This document shows, piece after piece, positions 51,181 to 58,916 of a DNA stretch of 64,000 nucleotides. A program made the position numbers and the translations under genes. The notes under the pieces are model-generated. The model did not search any database. It saw nothing but the letters and a program-made list of their open reading frames with translations, and was not told the DNA's origin. This DNA is from Streptomyces aurantiacus (lineage in GTDB: Bacteria; Actinomycetota; Actinomycetes; Streptomycetales; Streptomycetaceae): contig NZ_CP114283.1 in NCBI RefSeq assembly GCF_027107535.1, forward strand, positions 1,054,001-1,118,000, in the 5' to 3' direction. Numbering within the stretch: the first letter of the stretch is position 1; the number at the start of each line of letters is the position of its first letter.

Positions 51181-52298
51181 AGGGTCACCGTCACGTTCTC
51201 GCGGGCCGAGCGGTGCGCGGCTTCCAGGACGTCCAGGGCTGCGGCGGCCTCCAGCGCGGTGACCGGGTTCTCGCCGGTGCCGCTCAGGGCGGCGGCGACG
51301 GCCGCGTAGTACGCGGGGTACGTGCCGGGGAGGGTCGGGACCGGAGTGCCGCCGCCTGTCGACGGGGACTCTCCGGAGCCGACGCGGCCCCACAGCTCCT
51401 CGGGCTCGACGCCCCACTCCTTCTCGCGGCCCGCGACCGGGCGCTCGCCGTCGCGCAAGGCGGCCTCCTGGGGATCGAGGCCGTACTTCACGTAACCGGC
51501 CTTCGAACCCAGCGTGCGCAAACGCGGGCCGAGCTGGGCGGTCGTCGCGGAGGCGTGCAGGTGGGAGCGGACGCCGTTCGTGTGCGTGATCGCGATGAAC
51601 GTGTCGTCGTCGGCCTCGGCACCCGGGCGGCGTACGACCGACTCCGCGTACACCGTGGCCGCCGGGCCGAAGAGGACCAGCGCCTGGTCGACCAGGTGGC
51701 TGCCGAGGTCGTACAGCAGACCTCCGATCTCTGCCGGGTCGCCGGATTCGCGCCAGCCGCCCTTGAGCTGGGGGCGCCAGCGCTCGAAGCGGGACTCGAA
51801 GCGGTAGACGTCCCCGAGGTCGCCCTCGGAGATCAGCTGCCGCAGCGTCAGGAAGTCGTTGTCCCAGCGCCGGTTCTGGAAGACGGAGAGCAGCAGGCCG
51901 CGCTCGTCGGCGAGGGCGGCGAGCTCGCGGGCCTCCGCCGCCGTGCCCGCGATCGGCTTGTCGACGACGACCGGAAGGCCCGCCTCGAGGGCGGCCTTCG
52001 CGATCGGCACGTGTGTCCTGTTCGGGGACGCGATGACGATGAGGTCCAGCTCGTCGGCGCGCTGCCACAGCTCGTCGGGGGCCGCCGCGATCCGTACGTC
52101 CGGGAACTCGCCCTTCGCCTGCTGCTGCCGCTCCGGGTTCCCGGTGACGACCGTGTCGAGGGTGAGTCCCTCGGTGGCGGCGATCAGCGGGGCGTGGAAG
52201 ACGGAGCCCGCGAGACCGTAGCCGACGAGGCCCACGCGGAAGGGGGCCTTGCGGACGGGGCCCGCGCCGGGGGAGGTGCCAGATCCTGTGCCAGTCAT
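51177..52298 (-). CDS. Gfo/Idh/MocA family oxidoreductase
   Basis: A 373-residue NAD(P)-dependent dehydrogenase. The N-terminal Rossmann motif is VGLVGYGLAGSVFHAPLI, with the catalytic-site lysine in VVVDKPIAGTAAEA. The C-terminal domain starts at SRFERWRPQLKGGWRE. Members oxidise sugars, inositols or related alcohols; the substrate is unknown. It starts at ATG 52298. A ROK-family regulator is divergent 84 bp away and probably controls this gene and its UPF0303 neighbour. Confidence 0.93.
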   Translation of the reverse strand: MTGTGSGTSPGAGPVRKAPFRVGLVGYGLAGSVFHAPLIAATEGLTLDTVVTGNPERQQQAKGEFPDVRIAAAPDELWQRADELDLIVIASPNRTHVPIAKAALEAGLPVVVDKPIAGTAAEARELAALADERGLLLSVFQNRRWDNDFLTLRQLISEGDLGDVYRFESRFERWRPQLKGGWRESGDPAEIGGLLYDLGSHLVDQALVLFGPAATVYAESVVRRPGAEADDDTFIAITHTNGVRSHLHASATTAQLGPRLRTLGSKAGYVKYGLDPQEAALRDGERPVAGREKEWGVEPEELWGRVGSGESPSTGGGTPVPTLPGTYPAYYAAVAAALSGTGENPVTALEAAAALDVLEAAHRSARENVTVTL

Positions 52299-52382
52299 GC
52301 AACCCACTTAAGCAACGCTGTTGCCAAAGTGCAAGCGCGGGGAACAATGGGGTGTGGACGCGAGCGATGGGGAGGGATCCGA

Positions 52383-53786
52383 GTGGCTGAGGCCGGAGCT
52401 GAGGCTGGAGCCGGAACCGGGGGCGACGACGGGATCGGGGTCGAGTCCGAGATTGGGGAGGGGGCCGGGGCCGGGGCCGGGGCCGGTTCCGGGATCGGGG
52501 ACGGTTCCGGGGCGGTTTCGGAGGCCGGGCCGGACCGGGTGCCCCAGGTGACCGCGGCGGCCAGGACGCCCGGGACCTCCGCGGCGGCCGGGTCGTCCGT
52601 GGCAGGGCTGCCGGGTGCGGCCGGGGCGAACCTGCTCGCGCTGCGCAGTCACAACGCCGCGCTGCTGCTCGACCTGCTGCGGCGGGCCGGGCGGGCGGGG
52701 ATGAGCCGCCTCGAACTCGCCGGGCGTACGGGGCTGACCCCGCAGGCCGTCAGCAAGATCACCGCCCGGTTGCGGGAGGACGGCCTGGTGACCGAGGCCG
52801 GACGGCAGGCCTCCACCGGAGGCAAGCCACGGACCGTGCTGCGGCTGGTGCCCGAGGCCGGGCACGCGGTGGGACTGCATCTCGACCGGGACGAGCTCCG
52901 GGCGGTTCTGGTCGACCTCACCGGGGCGGTCGTGGCGGAGCGGCGGACCGGGCTCGGTCTGGGAGCCGGAGCCGTGGCCGTGCTGGAGACGGTCGTGAGC
53001 GAGGCCAGGGTGCTGGTGGAAGGGCTGCGGGCGGGGGCTGCGGGCGCTTCGGGGCGGGCCGGGGCCGGGAGGAACCGGCCCGCTGCCGAGTCCACCGTCC
53101 TCGGTGTCGGTGTCGCCATGCCGGGCCCCCTCGACCACACGCACGGCGTGCTGCACCGGGTGACCGGGTTCCCCGAGTGGGACGGGTTTCCGCTGCGGGA
53201 CGCACTGGCGCGGCGGCTCGGGGTGCCTGTCGTGCTGGACAAGGACACGAACGCCGCGGCGCTCGGGCTGGCGGTCCGGGGCGTCGGGGGCGAGGTCGGA
53301 TCCTTCGCGTACCTGCATCTCGGTACGGGGCTGGGGGCCGGGCTCGTACTCGGCGGGGCAGTGCATCGCGGGGCCAGGACCGGGGCGGGGGAGTTCGGAC
53401 ATCAGGTCGTCCAGCTGGACGGGCCGCCCTGCCCGTGCGGCAACCGGGGCTGTGTGGAGGTGCTCTGCCTCGCGGCCGTGGCCCGGGGCGACATCGACGA
53501 GGCGGCACGTGTCCTCGGGGAAGGCGCCGCGAACCTCGTCGGGCTCCTCGACATCGACCTCGTACTGCTCGGGGGGCGCACGGTCGCCGCCGAGCCGGAG
53601 CGGTTCGTGCGGGGGGTGGCGGCCGTGCTGGACGCCCGGGCCCGCGCCCGTGGCCGCGCGCGGCGCGAGGACGGGGACGGGCCCGGGGCCGTGCCCGTGC
53701 GGGGTGTCTCCGGTGGGGAGGGGGTGGTGGCGGAGGGGGCGGCTCAGTTGTTGCTGGCGCCGCTGTTCGGGAGGGCGGAGGCGTGA
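52383..53786 (+). CDS. ROK-family transcription regulator
   Basis: A 467-residue regulator. An unusual Gly/Ala/Glu/Ser-rich stretch (about 1-75, GAGAGAGSGIGDGSGA) precedes the winged helix at about 85-150 (LRSHNAALLLDLLRRAGRAGMSRLELAGRTGLTPQAVSKITARLREDGLVTEAG). The ROK/actin-like fold follows: LVLGGAVHRGARTGAGEFGH and the zinc motif CPCGNRGCVEV. Such proteins sense sugars. GTG 52383 after GGGAGGGA is the chosen start. It is divergent from the Gfo/Idh gene. Confidence 0.9.
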   Translation: MAEAGAEAGAGTGGDDGIGVESEIGEGAGAGAGAGSGIGDGSGAVSEAGPDRVPQVTAAARTPGTSAAAGSSVAGLPGAAGANLLALRSHNAALLLDLLRRAGRAGMSRLELAGRTGLTPQAVSKITARLREDGLVTEAGRQASTGGKPRTVLRLVPEAGHAVGLHLDRDELRAVLVDLTGAVVAERRTGLGLGAGAVAVLETVVSEARVLVEGLRAGAAGASGRAGAGRNRPAAESTVLGVGVAMPGPLDHTHGVLHRVTGFPEWDGFPLRDALARRLGVPVVLDKDTNAAALGLAVRGVGGEVGSFAYLHLGTGLGAGLVLGGAVHRGARTGAGEFGHQVVQLDGPPCPCGNRGCVEVLCLAAVARGDIDEAARVLGEGAANLVGLLDIDLVLLGGRTVAAEPERFVRGVAAVLDARARARGRARREDGDGPGAVPVRGVSGGEGVVAEGAAQLLLAPLFGRAEA

Positions 53787-53858
53787 ATGAGGGGTGCGGG
53801 TGCCCTCTTCGCGCAATCGCTTCCGCGGGTCCGATGTGACGTGTGGGTGGTGGAGGGC

Positions 53859-53893
53859 TGGTCGCGCAGTTCCCCACGCCCCTGACGGGGCCG
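53859..53893. repeat. Interspersed 'cgcagttccccacgcccct' repeat
   Basis: ggtcgcgcagttccccacgcccctgacggggccg, a copy of the same family as at 20492 and 50533. Its right part (cccctgacgggg) can form a short hairpin after the ROK gene. Confidence 0.75.
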
Positions 53894-54022
53894 CCGATGC
53901 CTCGGAAGCGGTCGGGGCGGTCGGTGTGATGGACCGAGCGGGTGGATCGACGCGTCCGGACGGGCGTCGTCCTCGGCGTGCCGGGGTCGGCGGCCCGTGC
54001 CCCCTGGCAGGCTCCCGTGTCC

Positions 54023-54853
54023 ATGCGACTGAGCAAGCCCGTGTCTCTTGCCGTAAGCGCTGCAGCCGCCCTCTTCTCCGTGCCCGCCGGGCAGGTCTCC
54101 GCGCAGGCCCTCTCCCCGTCCGCGTCCGACCGTCACGTCGGCCGGCCCGAACCCGGCCGGGCCTCGTGCGCCTCGTCCGGAAAGCGGGATTTTCCCGTTC
54201 GCACCCGGATCCACGGCGGACCGGACACCTACGACGCCGGAGGCGGGTTCCGGACCTGGTACATCGACCTCACCAACACCACCGACTCCACCTGCGGGAA
54301 CATCCACCCCGTCGTCGTCCTGGTGGACGGGAAGCGGGCGCTGACGTCGAAGCAGCCGCGCCTGGAGTTCTACGACGGGGAGCGGCCCCGCCCCGTGACC
54401 TTCGAACGGACCGAGGAGGACGAGCACATCGGAGTGCTCGGCTCCACGGGGAAGGACGACTTCCCGGGGTTCACCGTGGCCCCCGGCAAGACCCTCTCCG
54501 TCAGGATGAGGCTCGCGGTCACCTCGGAGGCCGTGGCCAACGACGTGGTCGCCAACGCCGCCGTCGTCCAGCGGCACGAGGACGACGGCGCCTGGGTGGG
54601 CCAGTCGAACGACTACCGGTTCCGCATCGTCGGCGAAGACGACGAAGGGGCGGGAGCGCGGGAGAGCGAGCGGCCCGGCGACGGGAACCGGCAGGGCGAT
54701 CCCGACGGTGTACCGGACGCGATCCCGTTCGCCGAGGAGCTGGCCCGCACGGGCCGCGACTCGCCCCGCGCGGCCCTCGCCGCGGGGGCCGGCGCGCTGC
54801 TGCTCCTGGGCGCGGGCGCCGCCGCCGTGTTCGCCGCACGCCGCAGGCGCTGA
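54023..54853 (+). CDS. Secreted cell-wall protein with LARTG sorting signal
   Basis: A 276-residue protein. Sec signal peptide (residues 1-27, ending about SAQA); about 180 residues of beta-rich sequence with a Cys pair (RASCASSGK, DSTCGNIH); acidic linker; then the sorting signal ELARTGRD, a hydrophobic stretch (AALAAGAGALLLLGAGAAAVFA) and the basic tail ARRRR. LAxTG is the motif of actinobacterial class E sortases. It may be anchored by the class E sortase at 41844 or another elsewhere. Start ATG 54023; the longer frame would hide the signal peptide. Confidence 0.87.
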   Translation: MRLSKPVSLAVSAAAALFSVPAGQVSAQALSPSASDRHVGRPEPGRASCASSGKRDFPVRTRIHGGPDTYDAGGGFRTWYIDLTNTTDSTCGNIHPVVVLVDGKRALTSKQPRLEFYDGERPRPVTFERTEEDEHIGVLGSTGKDDFPGFTVAPGKTLSVRMRLAVTSEAVANDVVANAAVVQRHEDDGAWVGQSNDYRFRIVGEDDEGAGARESERPGDGNRQGDPDGVPDAIPFAEELARTGRDSPRAALAAGAGALLLLGAGAAAVFAARRRR

Positions 54854-55095
54854 CCCGCGCGGCCGGTCCCCGCACCCGGGCCACCTCTCCCGCCCCTCCC
54901 CGCACCTCTCCTGCCGCTCCACGCACCGTCCCGCCCCCTCCACCAAGATCGAGCGGATGGCTAGTCTGGGGGCGTCGGCACACAGCTGTGTCTGGTGACG
55001 TCGGCACACCGCCGTGACGGCGTCCCCGCACACGGCACATTCCGCACGGCACACCCGCACGGCTCACGCAGCACGCGTACGGCAGGAGACGGCAC

Positions 55096-55875
55096 ATGGC
55101 AGAGCGCAAGCCCATCGAATCGTGGCTCACGGACATGGACGGGGTGCTCATCCACGAGGGCGTGCCGATCCCCGGCGCCGACGCCTTCATAAAGAAGCTC
55201 AGGGAGTCCGGGAAGCCCTTCCTGGTCCTCACCAACAACTCCATCTACACGGCCCGTGACCTGCACGCCCGGCTGCGGCGGATGGGCCTGGACGTGCCCG
55301 TCGAGAACATCTGGACCTCCGCCCTGGCAACCGCCCAGTTCCTGGACGACCAGCGCCCCGAGGGCACCGCGTACGTCATCGGCGAGGCGGGCCTGACCAC
55401 GGCCCTGCACGACATCGGGTACGTGCTGACCGACCACGACCCCGACTACGTGGTCCTCGGCGAGACCCGTACGTACTCCTTCGAGGCCATGACGAAGGCG
55501 GTGCGGCTGATCAACGACGGCGCCCGTTTCATCGCCACGAACCCCGACGAGACCGGCCCGTCCGCCGAGGGCGCGCTGCCCGCCACCGGTGCGGTCGCCG
55601 CGCTGATCACCAAGGCGACCGGCAAGAAGCCGTACTTCGCGGGCAAGCCCAACCCGCTGATGATGCGGACGGGACTCAACACCATCGGGGCGCACTCCGA
55701 GACCAGCGCGATGATCGGTGACCGCATGGACACCGACGTCCTGGCCGGCCTGGAGGCGGGCATGGAGACCTTCCTCGTCCTCACCGGTCTCACCACGCCC
55801 GCGGAGATCGAGAAGTACCCGTACCGCCCGTCCACGGTCGTCGACTCCATCGCGGACCTCGTCGAGCGCGTCTGA
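55096..55875 (+). CDS. HAD-IIA phosphatase (NagD-like)
   Basis: A 259-residue HAD-superfamily IIA hydrolase. Motif I is WLTDMDGVLIHEG (nucleophile Asp and acid Asp), motif II VLTNNS, motif III Lys in YFAGKPNPLMM, and motif IV SAMIGDRMDTDVLAGLEAG. The cap domain is of the NagD (type IIA) kind. The natural substrate is unknown; relatives act on nucleotides and sugar phosphates. Start ATG 55096. It lies between two cell-surface genes, no link proven. Confidence 0.95.
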   Translation: MAERKPIESWLTDMDGVLIHEGVPIPGADAFIKKLRESGKPFLVLTNNSIYTARDLHARLRRMGLDVPVENIWTSALATAQFLDDQRPEGTAYVIGEAGLTTALHDIGYVLTDHDPDYVVLGETRTYSFEAMTKAVRLINDGARFIATNPDETGPSAEGALPATGAVAALITKATGKKPYFAGKPNPLMMRTGLNTIGAHSETSAMIGDRMDTDVLAGLEAGMETFLVLTGLTTPAEIEKYPYRPSTVVDSIADLVERV

Positions 55876-55971
55876 GCCCCTCGGACGGCCACCCGTACGG
55901 AGCAGCGGGCCCCCTCCCCGGATGCGCCCGCGTGCCCCGGGGAGGACGCTCCAGGTATCTGGAGGTTCACG

Positions 55972-56571
55972 ATGGGTTCACTGCGACTCACTCTCTGCGC
56001 CGGGGCGGTGGCCGCCGCCGCGCTCACCCCGGTCGCGTACGCGGCCGACGGAGGCGTCCGGGTGTCCCCGGGGTCCCCGGCCCCCGGCAGCGACATCCAG
56101 CTGCGGGTCAAGGGCTGCACCGGGATGTCCGGCACCGCCGCGTCCGAGGCGTTCGTCGCCGACGCGCAGCTCACCGGGAAGCCCGGTGCCCTGACCGGCG
56201 AGACCCGGGTCCGCTCGACGCTCGACCCCGGCACGTACGACGTCAAGGTGACCTGCGACGGCTTCGAGGACAAGGTCAAGGGCACCGTCACCGTCGTCGA
56301 GAAGGGGCAGCGCAAGAAGCCGGAGAAGGACGAGCAGGGCAAGGACGAGCAGGACAAGCGCAAGGACCCCGCCGCGTCGCCCGCCGCGCCCGCGTCCCCC
56401 GTCGCGCCCGTGCAGGCGGGCGGCGGCGGCTCCGCCCGGCTCGCCGCAGCCGAGGCCGAGTCGGAAGGGCCCGGCACCCGGCACGCGGTCGTCGGCCTGG
56501 TCCTCGCCACAGTCGCCGCCGTCGCCGTCGCGGTCAGCAGCGCCCGCCGGGGGCGCCGCCGTACGGACTGA
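55972..56571 (+). CDS. Secreted, membrane-anchored protein before a sortase
   Basis: A 199-residue protein. Signal peptide (MGSLRLTLCAGAVAAAALTPVAYA, cleavage before ADGG), a beta-rich domain (26-105) with two Cys (GCTGMSG, KVTCDGFEDK), a highly charged Lys/Glu/Asp linker (KGQRKKPEKDEQGKDEQDKRKD), a Pro/Ala stretch, a C-terminal helix (HAVVGLVLATVAAVAVAVSS) and basic end. No LPxTG/LAxTG motif is seen before the last helix, so it is probably held by that helix. The class F sortase follows after six bases; they are one operon. Confidence 0.85.
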   Translation: MGSLRLTLCAGAVAAAALTPVAYAADGGVRVSPGSPAPGSDIQLRVKGCTGMSGTAASEAFVADAQLTGKPGALTGETRVRSTLDPGTYDVKVTCDGFEDKVKGTVTVVEKGQRKKPEKDEQGKDEQDKRKDPAASPAAPASPVAPVQAGGGGSARLAAAEAESEGPGTRHAVVGLVLATVAAVAVAVSSARRGRRRTD

Positions 56572-56577
56572 GCGGCC

Positions 56578-57261
56578 ATGTCCGACCGGAACCACCGGGA
56601 AGACCGGGAACGCACCCCCGGCAGCGGCCGGCTCCTGATGGGAGTGGCCTGGGCGCTGCTGCTGCTCGGGCTGTGGCTGTGGGGCCGCGAGGTCACCGAC
56701 GTACGCCAGGGCATATCCTCGCCGACCACCGGCGACGTGGCAGCCGTCGGACGGCCGCTCGGCGTCGAACTGCCGCCCGCGGTCGAGCCGTTGGGTGACG
56801 CGCGCCCGCAGCGCGTGGACATACCCGCGCTGGGCGTGCAGGCACCCGTGGTGACCCGCGGGCTCGACCGGCGCGGAGCGATCGACCCGCCGCCGTACGG
56901 ACAGCCCGGAACCGTCGGCTGGTACGGCGGCGGCGCACGGCCCGGGGCGGCCGGGACCGCGCTGCTCGTCGGGCACGTGGACACCGAGACGCGGCCCGCC
57001 GTCTTCTACCACCTCAGCGAGGTGCGGCCGGGCGCGACGGTCCGGGTCATCCGTGACGACGGGACGGTCGCCGAGTTCACCGTCGAGGACGTCCAGGTCT
57101 TCGCCCGGGACCGCTTCGACGCCCAGAAGGTGTACGGGACACGGCAGACCGGCCGCGCCGAACTGCGCCTGATCACCTGCGGCGGCTCCTTCGACCGGGA
57201 CAGCCGCAGTTACACGGCGAACGTGGTCGTCTCCGCGTACCTCAGCGGCACCGGCCTGTGA
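56578..57261 (+). CDS. Class F sortase
   Basis: A 227-residue sortase of the Streptomyces class F type. TM helix at about 18-38, then the catalytic domain: His133 (LLVGHVDTETRP), Cys201 (LRLITCGGSF), Arg210 in DRDSRSY. The class F group is recognised by GHVDT and ITCGG; its LPxTG-like substrates are poorly known. It overlaps the end of a probable operon with the upstream secreted protein and is followed by a strong hairpin terminator. Confidence 0.93.
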   Translation: MSDRNHREDRERTPGSGRLLMGVAWALLLLGLWLWGREVTDVRQGISSPTTGDVAAVGRPLGVELPPAVEPLGDARPQRVDIPALGVQAPVVTRGLDRRGAIDPPPYGQPGTVGWYGGGARPGAAGTALLVGHVDTETRPAVFYHLSEVRPGATVRVIRDDGTVAEFTVEDVQVFARDRFDAQKVYGTRQTGRAELRLITCGGSFDRDSRSYTANVVVSAYLSGTGL

Positions 57262-57286
57262 GCCGCCCGCCTTCGAGCGGCACCTG

Positions 57287-57328
57287 GCCCGGTCGACGAC
57301 CCGCTCCCCCCGGAGTCGTCGACCGGGC
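57287..57328 (+). terminator. Terminator after the class F sortase
   Basis: Perfect 14-bp stem (gcccggtcgacgac / gtcgtcgaccgggc) with a 14-base loop, 25 bp after the stop codon. Confidence 0.85.
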
Positions 57329-57787
57329 TGGTCCTCGACCGTGCGCGCACGGGCTGCGGGAGTAACCCGGCGACCGGCACGGGAGGTTCGGGGGCCCGTC
57401 GGAGTACGCACGGATGATCCGACAGCCGGGGCCGGGGCCGTCTGGGAAGACTCTAGAACGTATGAGCGTTCCGGCCTAGGGTCTGTATGACGCCAAGTCC
57501 CGTGACGGTGGCACTGCGTAATCCATGCAGCTGGCCGCGGCACGGACGCGCTTTGTGTGCCCAGGGCCCGGCTCCCCGGCATCCCGGCAGGACAGCCGCA
57601 CGGTGGCCGGACGGCGGCCCCGGGCGCGGCACCGCGTCGAATGTCCGCCCTGTCCGGCCGCCGGGAGCCGAACCCCGTCGCGAGGGGCTGTAACAGCTGA
57701 CCGACAAGGAATGACTGCGGGCGTGGGCGCCTCGGCGGGTATGTCAGGATTGGTGCTTCGGACGGTGCACCCGAGGGGGAGTTTTCG
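57329..57787. other. Non-coding region before cslZ
   Basis: No convincing gene. The stretch is GC-rich with a small inverted repeat (gaacgtatgagcgttc, 57457-57472) and ends in the GGGGGAG ribosome site of cslZ. The promoter of cslZ is expected here. Confidence 0.6.
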
Positions 57788-58804
57788 ATGTACGGGAGCA
57801 GGGGGGCCGGGGCCAGGGCGTCCGTGGCGGTGGCCGGAGCTGTGCTGCTGCTCGCGGGGTGTTCCTCCTCGGGCGGCGACGGCGAGAAGGACGAGCCGGG
57901 CGCCAGGATGAGCCAGCAGCCCAAGGACAAGGACCCGTTCTGGGTGAACCCGGACGGGAACGCGGCCGAGCAGGTCGCCACCTACGCGAAGGACGGCAAG
58001 GACAAGGACGCCGAACTGATCCGTACGATCGCCGAGCAGCCCACCGGGGAGTGGCTGACTCCGGAGAACGCCGAGCAGGAGGCACGCGGTTTCACCGAGG
58101 CCGCGACGAAGGCCGACCGGGACGCGCTCCTCGTCGTCTACAACATCCCGCACCGCGACTGCGGCCAGTTCTCCGGCGGCGGCGCCGCGGACGGGAACGC
58201 GTACCGGGCCTTCATCGACCAGGTCGCCAAGGGCATCGGCGACCGCGCGGCCTCGGTGATCCTGGAGCCGGACGCCGTCCTGCACCTGGTGGACGGCTGC
58301 ACTCCGGACGAGTTCCACGAGGAGCGCTACGACCTCCTGCGGGGCGCGGTCGAGAAGCTCAAGTCCCTGAAGAACACGAAGGTCTACCTGGACGCGGGCA
58401 ACGCGGGCTGGGGCAAGTCCGACGACATCGCCGAGCCGCTGAAGCTGGCGGGCGTCGAGGCGGCCGACGGCTTCTCGGTCAACGTCTCCAACTTCTACAC
58501 GACGGCCGACAGCACGAAGTACGGCAAGGAGCTGTCGTCGAAGGTCGGCAACAAACCGTTCGTGATCGACACCAGCCGCAACGGCAACGGACCGTATACG
58601 GAGGGCGATCCGAAGGAGAACTGGTGCAACCCGCCGGGTCGCGCGCTGGGCGAGTCGCCCACGACGAAGACCGGGGACGAGCTCGTCGACGCCTACCTGT
58701 GGGTCAAGCGGCCCGGCGAGTCCGACGGCACGTGCAAGGACGGGCCGAAGGCGGGGCAGTGGTGGCCGGAGTACGCGCTGAAACTCGCGAAGGCCAGTAA
58801 GTAG
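57788..58804 (+). CDS. cslZ: GH6 family endoglucanase-like lipoprotein CslZ
   Basis: A 338-residue secreted lipoprotein (lipobox LLAGC, Cys23) of glycoside hydrolase family 6. GH6 features: LLVVYNIPHRDCGQFSGGGA, ASVILEPDAVLHLVDGC (acid region), VYLDAGNAGWG and FVIDTSRNGNGPY. It cuts beta-1,4-glucan. In S. lividans CslZ helps release or shape the glycan made by CslA-GlxA at hyphal tips. It is convergent with glxA, separated by a perfect palindromic terminator. Confidence 0.93.
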   Translation: MYGSRGAGARASVAVAGAVLLLAGCSSSGGDGEKDEPGARMSQQPKDKDPFWVNPDGNAAEQVATYAKDGKDKDAELIRTIAEQPTGEWLTPENAEQEARGFTEAATKADRDALLVVYNIPHRDCGQFSGGGAADGNAYRAFIDQVAKGIGDRAASVILEPDAVLHLVDGCTPDEFHEERYDLLRGAVEKLKSLKNTKVYLDAGNAGWGKSDDIAEPLKLAGVEAADGFSVNVSNFYTTADSTKYGKELSSKVGNKPFVIDTSRNGNGPYTEGDPKENWCNPPGRALGESPTTKTGDELVDAYLWVKRPGESDGTCKDGPKAGQWWPEYALKLAKASK

Positions 58805-58850
58805 AGCCAGTGGGCAGGCCCGGTGGGCAGCGGGCCGCACTGGTCGAGTA

Positions 58851-58895
58851 CGTGACTGGGGGCGCCCTCCGAAGCGGAGGGCGCCCCCAGTCACG
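58851..58895. terminator. Bidirectional terminator between cslZ and glxA
   Basis: Perfect 21-bp inverted repeat (arm cgtgactgggggcgccctcc plus g) with a three-base loop, ending 21 bp before the glxA stop codon. Confidence 0.92.
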
Positions 58896-58916
58896 TAGCC
58901 GTCGGCTCCCGGTCGG

